A stretch of 64,000 bases of DNA from JBFMAI01 sp040755725 (GTDB lineage Bacteria; Planctomycetota; Phycisphaerae; UBA1845; Fen-1342): positions 1-64,000 of the forward strand of contig JBFMAI010000008.1 in the NCBI GenBank assembly GCA_040755725.1, written 5' to 3'. Numbering within the stretch: the stretch's first letter is position 1; the number at the start of each line of letters is the position of its first letter. A program made the translations under genes and the position numbers. Below, in pieces: positions 12,033 through 20,253 of the stretch. The notes beneath the pieces are model-generated. The model did not search any database. It saw only the letters and a program-made list of their open reading frames with translations, and had not been told where the DNA came from.

Positions 12033-12755
12033 CTATGCTTGTGGTGCCAAGCAACCGGTTGACATATCAACCGTCGCCTCCGTCACCACCGACAGCGGCC
12101 GGCGGAACAACTGCGCTCGCACGTACCCCAGCAGCCACCCCGCCACGCGGTCGGTCCCCAGCCGCCGGCGCGTGTCGGTGCAGACGACCTCAGCCCCGGG
12201 GCTGATGCGCCCGAGCTGGCGCACGGTGCCGTCGAGATCGAAGTCGGTGTGCGGCAACAGATCGTACTTCGTGACGAGGATGAGGCGCGCGCTGCTGAAG
12301 GCCAGCGGGTACTTCCCGACGACGGCGTGGCCCTGCGAAACGCTGAGCGTCGTCGCGCGGACGTGCTCGCCGAGATCGGTCAGCGCCTGGCACGGCAGCC
12401 CGCCGGTGTTCTCGATGATCAACAGGTCCAGATCGCTCAGCGGCAGCTCGTGCAGGGCATGGCGGACCTGTTCGGCGGCGACGTGGCAGCGCCCGTCCGT
12501 CAGAAGCTGCACGACCGGCACGCCCAGGGCCTCCAGCCGCTGGGCGTCGGCCGTGCTGGCCAAGCCGGCCTCGATGACCCCCACGCGGACTTCGCGGGTG
12601 AGGCGGGGAAGGATGGCGGCCAGCAGTGCCGTCTTCCCGGAGGCCGGGGCACCGAGCAGATTCAGGCAGATGGTACCTGCGGCGTCGAAGAGCTTGCGGT
12701 TTTCGCGGGCGGCATGCGGACGGCGGGGCGCCTGGTGAATGATGGGGATAGTCAT
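12033..12755 (-). CDS. hypB: HypB-like nickel-insertion GTPase (orphan)
   Basis: 240 residues of the SIMIBI GTPase class. Walker A GAPASGKT (35-42), the metal-site pair Cys90-His91 in DGRCHVAAEQ, a second site Cys122 in ENTGGLPC (family consensus ENVGNLVC), and a guanine-specificity motif TKYD (162-165) where most HypB have NKxD. HypB delivers nickel to NiFe hydrogenase together with HypA. The His-rich or CxxCGC N-terminal extension of many HypB is absent. GGAGC lies 6 nt before the ATG. No hydrogenase or other hyp gene is in the window, so a role with another nickel enzyme, or a distant locus, is possible. Confidence 0.82.
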   Translation of the reverse strand: MTIPIIHQAPRRPHAARENRKLFDAAGTICLNLLGAPASGKTALLAAILPRLTREVRVGVIEAGLASTADAQRLEALGVPVVQLLTDGRCHVAAEQVRHALHELPLSDLDLLIIENTGGLPCQALTDLGEHVRATTLSVSQGHAVVGKYPLAFSSARLILVTKYDLLPHTDFDLDGTVRQLGRISPGAEVVCTDTRRRLGTDRVAGWLLGYVRAQLFRRPLSVVTEATVDMSTGCLAPQA

Positions 12756-13229
12756 CGCGCTGCTCCACGTCGGTTGAACGGGCCGATACGTTGTCGCTCG
12801 AAACGTCGTGCGGTCGATTTGACGCGCTTCGCCACTGGGCCTGTCGGAGAGGCCTCACGGCGAGTCGCCCTGGTTGCTTCGCGCCGTCGCTGCGCCCAGC
12901 CGCGCCGTCTGGACCGAGCGTGCGCCCGCGCGGCGCGAAGCATACGCCCTTCGCCCGCGCCGGTCCAGAGAAAGAAATCTCCGCGCGCCCCTCACGCGGG
13001 GCCGTGCCAGAATCGGCAGGCCTGCGGGTGTGGCCAGCAGGGCCGCGCGGAAGGCAGCGTCGGCCCCCGTGGCCGACGTTGAACAGCGTGGGCCTATCGC
13101 CGGTCCACGTCGCCCACGGGGGGCGACGCTACCAGTCCGCCGGTTGTGTCACGGTTTCCCCGCCCCGGCGACGGCGCGGCCCCCGCCGGGACGTCCGTCC
13201 CGCGTCCCGCCGCGCGGCCGTGCCGCACT
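12756..13229. other. Gene-free stretch upstream of hypB and tRNA-His
   Basis: About 470 nt with open frames on both strands but no recognisable protein and no good ribosome-binding site. A short hairpin, GTCGCCC/GGGCGAC, lies at about 13108-13125. Nothing else recognised. Confidence 0.4.
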
Positions 13230-13258
13230 TTGACAGCGCGTGGCGGTGATCCTAAACT
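13230..13258 (+). promoter_or_regulatory. Sigma70-type promoter for tRNA-His
   Basis: A perfect TTGACA (13230-13235), a 17-bp spacer and TAAACT (13253-13258, 4 of 6 matches to TATAAT). The predicted start near 13265 lies about 26 nt before the mature tRNA. Seen by eye; not tested. Confidence 0.65.
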
Positions 13259-13290
13259 GGTGGATTGGCGGCTAGTTGCCGCGTAGCGCC

Positions 13291-13364
13291 GCCGGTGTAG
13301 CTCAGTTGGACAGAGCGCTTGACTGTGGATCAAGAGGTCCCCGGTTCGACCCCGGGCGCCGGCA
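13291..13364 (+). tRNA. tRNA-His (GTG)
   Basis: 74 nt, full cloverleaf: acceptor GCCGGTG/CGCCGGC (one T-G pair), D stem GCTC/GAGC, anticodon stem CTTGA/TCAAG with loop CTGTGGA giving anticodon GTG, T arm CCCGG-TTCGACC-CCGGG. CCA is not encoded. Unusually for tRNA-His, the discriminator is A73 and the base before G1 is C, so the normal bacterial G-1:C73 identity pair is not encoded. Confidence 0.95.
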
Positions 13365-13489
13365 ATCGGTTTCGGTGGAAGCGGCCGGGTCCGGTCGGGC
13401 ATCAACAGCGGCCAAGCCTCACTGGCTGGAGCCGGGCTTCGGGGCTGGTCGTCGCCAGACTTCAGTGCTAGCCGGGCTTTACCAGCAGC

Positions 13490-13745
13490 AGGCTTCAGCC
13501 GGCGCGCGTTGGCCACCGACTTCAGTCGGTGGAGGGTGGGTCTGCCGCTCGCTCACCCCCCGCCGTGTTCCGTCATCGCTCATCCCCCACCTTGTTCCAT
13601 CATCTTCCGGTTGCGATGGCCGGCTTTAGCCGGCCCGCGTTTGCCACCGACTTCAGTCGGTGGAAACAGCTGTGGGGACCTTGGCCTCTCTCCCCCTGTT
13701 CCATTATCTTCCGGTTGAGATAGCCGGGCTTCAGCCGGCTTGTCA
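13490..13745. repeat. REP palindrome array upstream of the transposase
   Basis: Repeated hairpins of two types alternate: GGCTTCAGCCGG(C) and CACCGACTTCAGTCGGTGG. Clear copies are at about 13491-13533, 13620-13662 and 13723-13741. A longer unit (TGTTCCATCATCTTCCGGTT, then the GATGGCCGG hairpin) occurs at about 13592 and 13698. The same palindromes continue after the transposase gene, marking a REP or BIME-type array tied to it. Confidence 0.85.
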
Positions 13746-13763
13746 TGTGCGGGCCAGCCAATC

Positions 13764-14288
13764 ATGAGCAGCCACGTCTTCCATGAGATCTACCTGCACC
13801 TCAACTGGCACACCAAGGGTGACCATCCGACCTGCCGCGGTGAAGTGGAAGAGCTGATCCACACGCTCCTGGCGGAGAAAGCCCGCCGCATCAAGGGGGC
13901 GTTCCTCCACCACCTCGGCGGCACGGACACGCACGTCCACCTCGCGGTCCAGATCGAGCCGTTCGTCGCTGTTTTCGACCTTGTTCAGGAACTCAAGGGC
14001 GCCCCGGCCCACGAGGTGAACAAGCGGATGGGCCGCAAGGTGCTCGAATGGCAGCGCGGCTACGGCGTCGTCAGCTTCGGGCGCAAGAACTTGCCGTGGA
14101 TCATCGACTACATCGAGCGGCAGCGCGAGCATCACGCCGCCGGGCGCGTCCATGCACGCCTCGAGTCCTACGGGCCTGAGGGCACGGCGCCGGATGCTCT
14201 CCGTGCGGATCAGAGAAGCCCGGTTGAAGCCGGCTCAATCCAAGGCGCCGACGTGGGGGAGCTACCCTGTCCGCCTTCCACCACCTGA
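13764..14288 (+). CDS. REP-associated tyrosine transposase (Y1/HUH family)
   Basis: 174 residues of the IS200-like TnpA-REP (RAYT) family, single-strand DNA nucleases that bind REP hairpins. The metal-binding HUH motif is His57-Val-His59 in GTDTHVHLAV; the probable catalytic tyrosine is Tyr116 in DYIERQREHH, the family signature. N-terminal HEIYLHLNWHTKG also fits. Residues after about 130 run into REP sequence, so the last 40 residues may be a read-through tail. The ATG at 13764 matches the family start. It is flanked on both sides by REP arrays, as expected of a domesticated, non-transposing RAYT. Confidence 0.9.
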   Translation: MSSHVFHEIYLHLNWHTKGDHPTCRGEVEELIHTLLAEKARRIKGAFLHHLGGTDTHVHLAVQIEPFVAVFDLVQELKGAPAHEVNKRMGRKVLEWQRGYGVVSFGRKNLPWIIDYIERQREHHAAGRVHARLESYGPEGTAPDALRADQRSPVEAGSIQGADVGELPCPPSTT

Positions 14289-14515
14289 AGGTGGTGGCAA
14301 ACGCCGGTCGGCCGAAGCCGACCAACAGGCCGAAGCCGAACAGGGGGCTAGAGGCTATCAACGTTGGTCGGCTTTCAGCCGGATTCTGGCCGGCTTCAGC
14401 CGGCCCGTGTTTGCCACCGACTTCAGTCGGTGGAGAGCTTGCCCTTCTCCCTCTCAGGGCCTCAACCTGCAAATCAAGATAGCCGGGCTTCAGCCGGCTT
14501 TCGTCGCCGCAGTAG
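14205..14515. repeat. REP palindrome array downstream of the transposase
   Basis: More copies of the same hairpins: inverted-orientation copies at about 14216-14240 and 14273-14300 (CACCACCTGAAGGTGGTGG), direct copies at about 14362-14433 (GGCTTCAGCCGG then CACCGACTTCAGTCGGTGG) and 14481-14500. It overlaps the 3' end of the transposase frame and ends just before the next gene. Both orientations are present, as in bacterial BIMEs. Confidence 0.85.
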
Positions 14516-14524
14516 AATACAGCG

Positions 14525-14965
14525 ATGACCCTGCCCGAACCCAAGCGCTGCCTCGGCTGCGGGTACATCCTCCAAGGGCTGCCGGAGAACCGCTGCCCGG
14601 AGTGCGGGCGGACATTCGATCCTCGGGATCAGCGCACGTATTACACGACGAGGGTCTCCGGGCGCCGCTACCTGGCTGTCACCACAGCGGGCTTGGTGGG
14701 CCTGCTGCTGTCTTGGTGGCTGGCGACCGTGTGCTTCGATCCGACGGCGCCGATTTCCATCTTGTGCGCGACCTTAGTGGTCGTCGTATCGCTGGGCGTG
14801 TTTGTGTGCCTCGCCATGGATGCCTGGCGCGCAATCCTCGTGCCCCGTCACCTGGTGCAGCACCGCCTTGCGCTCAAGGCGGCACTGATGATCGCTGTAC
14901 TCGTCGTGGGGGAGCTCGTCGCGGCTGCGTTGGGCACGGTGGTCATTGCGCTCGGCGCCTGCTGA
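14525..14965 (+). CDS. Zinc-ribbon membrane protein
   Basis: 146 residues. The N-terminus holds a zinc ribbon, CLGCGYILQGL then CPECG (four cysteines, residues about 9-27), a motif common in planctomycete membrane proteins. It is followed by four hydrophobic segments (about 48-66, 74-96 and two after 112). No enzymatic motif is visible. It ends 119 nt before the topoisomerase gene on the same strand; that spacer carries near-repeats of the words ACAACTG and CGACTG. Function unknown. Confidence 0.75.
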   Translation: MTLPEPKRCLGCGYILQGLPENRCPECGRTFDPRDQRTYYTTRVSGRRYLAVTTAGLVGLLLSWWLATVCFDPTAPISILCATLVVVVSLGVFVCLAMDAWRAILVPRHLVQHRLALKAALMIAVLVVGELVAAALGTVVIALGAC

Positions 14966-15084
14966 TGCTGTGTGGCCGTTGGCAACCGAGGTACTCGCGC
15001 CGGGGTGGCGACACCTGTTGACAGCCGGCCCCCGAAAACTGACAACTGGCGACTGACAACTGCTTGCAGCACGGAGTCCCACAC

Positions 15085-16263
15085 GTGGCCAAGACCGCCT
15101 CTTCCCCGAAGAGAACCGCACGCCAAACCCCCCGTCGCGACCGCGCCGCCGCCGGGCAGCGCATCCACGAGCTGGCCCGCGGCGTCGTCGAGGTCGTCCA
15201 CCGCCGTGAGGATCCCTTCGTCGACATCCCCTCCCGCACGCTCTCCAACGTCCAGTTCAACGAGCAGAAGGGCATCATCGAGCTGCTCGACGGCACCCAA
15301 CGCCGCTCCTTCTTCAGCCTGCTCGGCCGCCGCAAGGGCGAGGGCAGCCAGGCCAAGAAGTTCATGCAGACGGTGCGGGTGGCGGAGGTGTGCAAGCGGC
15401 TGATCGACGCGAGCGACTCGACCAGTATCCGCGACCTGTTCTACAACCTGAAGGTCCCGGTCAAGTCCGCCGACGGCAAGCCGTCCAAAGAGCTGATCTT
15501 CAGCGAACAGAGCGAGAGCGACCCGATCATCGAGGACATCGAGGTCACCGTCGCCGCCCTGCGCGAGGAGCTCGGCGTCCACGCCGAGCCCAAGGGCGCC
15601 ATGGTCGGCCCCATGACCATCATCGACGACGGCGACACGATCGACCTGATGTCGCTCGGCTCCGGCGGCTGGCAGGTGCCCAGCATCGTCGAGCCCGACG
15701 TCATCCAGTTCAAGAAGAACGCCGCCAAGTTCGTCCTCCTGATCGAAAAAGGCGCCGTCTGGCAGCGTTTCAACAAGGACCGCTTCTGGCAGACGCACCA
15801 GTGCATGATCCTGCACGGCGGGGGGCAGCCGCCGCGCGGCGTTCGGCGGCTGTGCTACCGGATGCACCAGGAGCTGAAGCTGCCGGTGTACGTGCTGGTC
15901 GATAACGACCCGTGGGGCTACTACATCTACAGCGTGGTCAAGCAGGGGTCGATCAACCTGGCGTTCGAGAGCCAGCGGATGGCGATCCCCGCGGCGCGGT
16001 TCATCGGGATGAGCAGCTTCGACGCGGCGGAGTTCGACATTCCGCCGCACGTGCCGATGCCGCTGACGGAGGAGGACCGCCGGCGGGCGAAGGAAATCCT
16101 GGCCTACCCCTGGTTCGCCCAGCGGCCGTGGCAGAAGGAGATCAAGCACATGCTGGCCCTGGGGGTGAAACTGGAACTGGAAGCGCTCTCCAACAAGCAC
16201 TTCAGCTTCATCACCGAGACGTACCTGCCGCGGAAGCTGAGCGAGAAGCGGTGGTTGGATTGA
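15085..16263 (+). CDS. DNA topoisomerase VI subunit A / Spo11-like protein
   Basis: 392 residues of the type IIB topoisomerase A family, which cleaves duplex DNA through a tyrosine and uses a Toprim metal site. The winged-helix domain contains the candidate nucleophile Tyr120 in SIRDLFYNLK. The Toprim domain shows Glu221 in LLIEKGAVWQRF and Asp273/Asp275 in LVDNDPWGYYIY, followed by VKQGS as in archaeal TopoVI-A. Length is that of a full A subunit, longer than viral Mini-A. GTG at 15085 has GGAG 8 nt upstream. No GHKL-ATPase B subunit is adjacent: a zinc-ribbon gene precedes and an opposing transporter follows. Whether a B subunit lies elsewhere decides if it is a TopoVI or an orphan nuclease-like protein. 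Confidence 0.9.
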   Translation: MAKTASSPKRTARQTPRRDRAAAGQRIHELARGVVEVVHRREDPFVDIPSRTLSNVQFNEQKGIIELLDGTQRRSFFSLLGRRKGEGSQAKKFMQTVRVAEVCKRLIDASDSTSIRDLFYNLKVPVKSADGKPSKELIFSEQSESDPIIEDIEVTVAALREELGVHAEPKGAMVGPMTIIDDGDTIDLMSLGSGGWQVPSIVEPDVIQFKKNAAKFVLLIEKGAVWQRFNKDRFWQTHQCMILHGGGQPPRGVRRLCYRMHQELKLPVYVLVDNDPWGYYIYSVVKQGSINLAFESQRMAIPAARFIGMSSFDAAEFDIPPHVPMPLTEEDRRRAKEILAYPWFAQRPWQKEIKHMLALGVKLELEALSNKHFSFITETYLPRKLSEKRWLD

Positions 16264-16427
16264 CGCGCCCCCGGAAGGCGTGGTGGACCAGCTTCCTTCG
16301 CGAAACCGGCGCACTGAATGGTGCGTCCACGACTCGCCGGCATGTCGGCGGCTTGGTGGCCTGTCCGCGGCTTTGCGCGGACATGCTGCCCTCCCAGCTC
16401 ACAACGCGACGGCGCTGCCCCCGCCGA

Positions 16428-18044
16428 TTAGCGCAGCACCGTCATCATCACCTGCGCCACGACCGTCATGGCCACCAGCGCGAGCGGGTAGACGGCGGCG
16501 TACGACAGGGCCGGCACGTCGCTCTCGAATTGTGAGCCGGCCGCGCCCAACCCCGGCGTGCTCGTCATCGCCCCACACGTCAGCCCCATCGTGCTGGCGG
16601 CACTCTGCCGAAAGACCCAGTACGACGTGACAAAGCCGATAGCGGTCGCGAGCACGCCCGTGACGACGGCCACCAGCACCAACGCGGCCCCCTGCGTGCG
16701 CAGGACCGGCACCAGTTCCGCGCCCGCCGCCGTCCCGGCCCCAACCAGGAACAGCATCAAACCGAGCTCGCGCATCAGGTAACGCCCGGCCATCGGCACG
16801 TGGACGCGCAGCCGGCCGATGCGTCCGTAGTGCCCCAGCAGCAGCCCCACGAACAGCGGCCCCCCCGCCAACCCCAGCCGGATCGTCCCCACGCCCGGGA
16901 CCGGAATCGGCACCAGACCGAGCAACAAGCCCAACACCAGCCCAAACGCGAACTCGGGGATGCCGGTTTCGTGCAGCCGCCGCTCGTGAATCCCGGCCGC
17001 CCGTTCAAACGCCACCACGTCCGGCTCGTAGCCGACCGCCCGCACCTGGTCGCCGATCTCCACCACGAAATCGCCGCGCGGCACGAATTCCATCCCCTCG
17101 CGCCGCACGCGAGTGATGACCACGTTGAACTTGCTGCGCACGTGCAGTTCGCGCAGGCGGCGGCCGGCAAAGGCCGGCTCGCTGACGTAGATGTCGCGGG
17201 CGACGACGTTGGGCACCTGCCGCATCTCGACCTCCACGGGCACGGGGGGCCCAATGACCAGGGCCAACCGGTCCAGCTCCCGCCCGACCCCAACCGCCAT
17301 CACGACATCACCCGCTTCGAGTTGTACGTCACTTCCCGACGGCAACACCTGGGCACCGCGCATTACCCGGGAGATGTTCACCGACGCCAACTCGTGCAGG
17401 TGCAGCGCGCTGAGTCGCTTGCCGAGGCAAGCCGGGTTCTGCACCAGGTAACACCGCTGGTGGATCGGCTCCGCCGGCGGCAGGTCCGGCTGTCGATTGT
17501 TGGGGGTCGGCCGCCGCGCGAGCCAACGCGGCACGAGCTGGGCGAAGAGCACGACGCCCACCACGCCGAACGGGTACGCCACGCCGTACGCCACCGACAC
17601 CGCCGCCGCCGACCCCGAAGCCGCCTCCGTCGCGGCGGCCAGTGCCGGCGTGCTCGTGAGCGCGCCGGCGAACAGCCCCACGGTGAGTGCCCCGTCCAGT
17701 CCCAACGCCCGCCCCAGCAGGCCGGCGATGACCGCCCCGCCCACCACGGTGACCAGCCCCACGACCAGTGGCGTGGCCCCCTTGCTGCGCACCGTCCGCA
17801 CGAAACGCGGTCCGGCTTGGAGGCCGATGGCATACACGAACAGCACGACGCCGAAGTCCCCGAGCACCTTCGTCGCATCCGGTTTGACGAGGCCGAAGTG
17901 CCCGAACGCCAGCGCGACGAAGAGCACGCCCGAAGTGCCCAGCGACACTCTCTTCAGCGACAAGCGGCCGAGCAGCTCACCCAAGAGAATGATCGCGAAG
18001 GCGGCCCCGACCGGATTGCTCAATAGCGCCTTCACTGTGTCCAT
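16428..18044 (-). CDS. AspT/YidE/YbjL-family putative transporter with TrkA-C domains
   Basis: 538 residues. Two membrane halves (about 1-160 and 360-538) each contain the duplication-domain motif, GALTSTPALAA in the first and GAMTSTPGLGA in the second, diagnostic of the aspartate:alanine antiporter/YidE family. Between them are two TrkA-C-type domains (about 200-350) with GDVVMAVG and GDQVRAVG. The substrate is unknown; characterised relatives exchange aspartate for alanine. The ATG at 18044 has GAGG 6 nt upstream. It converges with the TopoVI-A gene. Confidence 0.88.
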   Translation of the reverse strand: MDTVKALLSNPVGAAFAIILLGELLGRLSLKRVSLGTSGVLFVALAFGHFGLVKPDATKVLGDFGVVLFVYAIGLQAGPRFVRTVRSKGATPLVVGLVTVVGGAVIAGLLGRALGLDGALTVGLFAGALTSTPALAAATEAASGSAAAVSVAYGVAYPFGVVGVVLFAQLVPRWLARRPTPNNRQPDLPPAEPIHQRCYLVQNPACLGKRLSALHLHELASVNISRVMRGAQVLPSGSDVQLEAGDVVMAVGVGRELDRLALVIGPPVPVEVEMRQVPNVVARDIYVSEPAFAGRRLRELHVRSKFNVVITRVRREGMEFVPRGDFVVEIGDQVRAVGYEPDVVAFERAAGIHERRLHETGIPEFAFGLVLGLLLGLVPIPVPGVGTIRLGLAGGPLFVGLLLGHYGRIGRLRVHVPMAGRYLMRELGLMLFLVGAGTAAGAELVPVLRTQGAALVLVAVVTGVLATAIGFVTSYWVFRQSAASTMGLTCGAMTSTPGLGAAGSQFESDVPALSYAAVYPLALVAMTVVAQVMMTVLR

Positions 18045-18388
18045 GCGATACCTCGCGGCGACCCCGGTCCACCGAGGCCGCGCGCTGGTGGCGGAGTGTA
18101 CGGGGCAAGCCGTTGCCGGGCCAGCCGAGCGGCGGCACCCGTCCGGCCCGGACATGCGGCGGTCCTTGAGCGCCCCCCGCAAAACTTGCGCGGCACGCCG
18201 GATGGCCCAAGATGGTTGTCGAGGTGGCGGTGAACGCGGTGTAGTCCGCCCCGCTTGGCGGGCAGCCAAGCGCGGCGCTCTTATGAGACGGTCAAAAATC
18301 CGATCTGGGGGCTTCTCCGAATCGCTCAGGTATTCGATGAGTTAGATAGACGAGTTGGTTCTCCGCAACCTCGGCTGAGAAGCCTGCC
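18045..18388. other. Divergent spacer, no gene seen
   Basis: 344 nt between divergently transcribed genes. It must carry the leaders of both, but no convincing promoter pair was found. There is a local drop in GC at about 18290-18350. Confidence 0.45.
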
Positions 18389-19477
18389 ATGAGGCCCGTC
18401 TGCTTCATCCTGTGCTTCACGATCGGCGTCTGCCTGATGGTCTTCAGCGGCTACCTGCCCCAATCGGCCAGTGCCAGGGGCCGTGCCGGCTTCGTGACCG
18501 CGCACGGGGCCGCACGGACCGACTCTGACGGCTTCACCCGCTCGCTGACTCGTCGGGCGGCGACGGACCGGAACCCCGGCGACGAGCCGGTCGAGGGGGA
18601 CACGCCGCCACTCGATGCCGAGCCGGAGTCTGTGCCACCGCCGGTCGCGGTTGAGCCCGCGAGGGCACTTCCCGAGCAGCCTGCCGGAGCCCCGACCCCT
18701 GAGCCGCCACCGGGTCCGCCGCCGGTTCCGCCCTCCCACGAACCACCTCCGCCGGAGTCGCTCGCACCGCCGCCGCCGGCCGACGAACAGCCGCCCGTTG
18801 AACCCGCCGCACCCGCGGCGCGCCACGACACTTGGCCGTTGCTGGCGGATGCCGGACCTGATCGGGTTGTGTGGATCGGCTGGGACGAGCTGCCGCTGGA
18901 CGGCAGCGCCAGCACGGGCCAGGGCATAACCTACGAATGGACGCAAACGTCCGGCCCGGTCACCCTGGCCATTGCCAACCCGCTGGCGCCGGTAACCCTC
19001 GCCACCGGACTACTGAATGTTGAACGAACGGATTGGCGCGGGGCTACCTACGAGTTCCAGTTGACCGTGACCGACCTCGCCGGCGAACGTGAGGTCGATA
19101 CCGTCCGCTACACTGTGAAGTCAGCTCCCGCCCTGACGCTCAAGCCCGCCGCCGAGCGACGCTTCGAGATTCGCGACGGGTACCCCCTGGCCCACTTCGT
19201 CGCCTGGAGCACCACGCTCGACGGCGACGAGTCCGTCTTCGAAATCACGTCCGACAAAGAGCTTACGTTCACCAAGGTGAGCGGAAGCCCGTACACGCTC
19301 ACCGGCGGAAAGACCGGCAGCCGATTCGTCTACCAAGTGGTTGTCTTTGCCAACGGCGACGCCACGACCTCCTGGGTCGAGCTGCTCGTGGACACCGAAG
19401 AGAAGGTGCCGGGGATCGTCCAGCTCGGCGTGAACTGGACCGCCGTGGCCGCGCCGCCGATGGCGGCGGAGAGGTGA
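18389..19477 (+). CDS. Secreted PKD-domain protein with proline-rich linker
   Basis: 362 residues. An N-terminal hydrophobic segment (residues about 4-22) serves as a signal or anchor, followed by a disordered Pro/Glu-rich linker (about 60-150, many PPP runs) and a PKD-type beta-sandwich (DGSAST, YEWTQTSGP, YEFQLTVTD). The C-terminal 120 residues look like a further beta domain without a recognised name. PKD domains mediate surface protein or polysaccharide contacts. The stop is 7 nt before the small gene at 19485, suggesting co-translation. Function unknown. Confidence 0.8.
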   Translation: MRPVCFILCFTIGVCLMVFSGYLPQSASARGRAGFVTAHGAARTDSDGFTRSLTRRAATDRNPGDEPVEGDTPPLDAEPESVPPPVAVEPARALPEQPAGAPTPEPPPGPPPVPPSHEPPPPESLAPPPPADEQPPVEPAAPAARHDTWPLLADAGPDRVVWIGWDELPLDGSASTGQGITYEWTQTSGPVTLAIANPLAPVTLATGLLNVERTDWRGATYEFQLTVTDLAGEREVDTVRYTVKSAPALTLKPAAERRFEIRDGYPLAHFVAWSTTLDGDESVFEITSDKELTFTKVSGSPYTLTGGKTGSRFVYQVVVFANGDATTSWVELLVDTEEKVPGIVQLGVNWTAVAAPPMAAER

Positions 19478-19484
19478 TCAGACC

Positions 19485-19622
19485 GTGAGCACCGTGATCT
19501 GGTTCCTTGGCTTCGGACTGATGATGACGAGCTTCGTGTTTCTGTTCGGCAAGTCCGAGGACGCCGACCGACCGCGCATCAGCGTCGAACCGTGGTGGCC
19601 GGACCCTGACTCCAAGCGTTGA
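19485..19622 (+). CDS. Small single-pass membrane protein coupled to the PKD gene
   Basis: A 45-residue frame starting GTG, with GAGAGG upstream inside the preceding gene. It encodes one hydrophobic helix (IWFLGFGLMMTSFVFLFG) and a short charged tail ending in WWPDPDSKR. The tight spacing (7 nt after the PKD gene's stop) and a clean helix-plus-tail composition support a real gene. No family recognised; it may anchor or assist its neighbour. Confidence 0.5.
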   Translation: MSTVIWFLGFGLMMTSFVFLFGKSEDADRPRISVEPWWPDPDSKR

Positions 19623-19650
19623 TCGGCCCGCCCTGTCCGCTCCGTCACGT

Positions 19651-20223
19651 TCAGTCCTTCGACTTCTTCCTGTCCTTTTCGTTGTCCTTGTCTTTGTCCT
19701 CGTCCTCGAAACCCTTCTGCTTGCGCAGCCATTTGGCGAGACCCTTGACGGAGGTTTCGGCCAGCTCCTTGCCGCCGCCCTCGCGGAACGCTCTGCTTTC
19801 GCACTTGATGATCGCGTCGGCCACGAGGCGCTCGCCGTCCCTCATGCGTACGCGCGTGAGCATCTGCGCCTGACTCATGATGCCCTTGCTCTGGAAGAAC
19901 AGCACCTCACTGTCGAGCACCAGCCGCGGCTCGCCGCCGGGGTACGCCTCCAGCAAGTGCCGCGTCAGGGACCGCGCGTAGTAATCGTAGGTTGCGATGA
20001 CCTCGCGCGGGCACAATCGGTCGCTGAGCGTGGTGGTCGCGGGTGCGAACGCGACGGCGACGTACGGTTCGAGATCGACGTCGGCGGGCTCGCTGTTCAG
20101 CACGACCTCCGCCTTGGCCCCGCGCAGCTCGTAGAACGCCTGCTTGACCACCGTGGTGCAGCCCGTCCACGCGGGCAAACCGCTGATCCAGACCCCCACG
20201 ACGAGCAGTAGGGAACGGTTCAT
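19651..20223 (-). CDS. Putative lipoprotein of unknown function
   Basis: 190 residues. The N-terminus MNRSLLLVVGVWISGLP is followed by AWTGC, a poor but plausible lipobox with Cys about residue 20. The mature part (RLVLDSEVLFFQSKG, SQAQMLTRVRMRDG) resembles small outer-membrane-associated lipoproteins of the DUF4410 type, but I am not certain. The last 20 residues are a highly charged Lys/Asp tail. GGAG lies 8 nt before the ATG. Located 30 nt after yebC on the same strand. Confidence 0.7.
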   Translation of the reverse strand: MNRSLLLVVGVWISGLPAWTGCTTVVKQAFYELRGAKAEVVLNSEPADVDLEPYVAVAFAPATTTLSDRLCPREVIATYDYYARSLTRHLLEAYPGGEPRLVLDSEVLFFQSKGIMSQAQMLTRVRMRDGERLVADAIIKCESRAFREGGGKELAETSVKGLAKWLRKQKGFEDEDKDKDNEKDRKKSKD

Positions 20224-20253
20224 CGCCTGATCTCCAGCCTGAGCGGTCACCCA

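Noticed and set aside
13094..13516. A 140-codon leftward frame crossing tRNA-His
   Set aside because: It translates the tRNA in reverse and matches the familiar spurious peptides found over tRNA genes.
13490..14515. Possible CRISPR array around 13.5-14.5 kb
   Set aside because: Repeats are palindromes of varying spacing and orientation, spacers are not of uniform length, and a RAYT rather than cas genes lies between them.
14848..16314. A 488-codon leftward open frame over the TopoVI-A gene
   Set aside because: The plus-strand protein has every Toprim and tyrosine motif; this frame resembles nothing.
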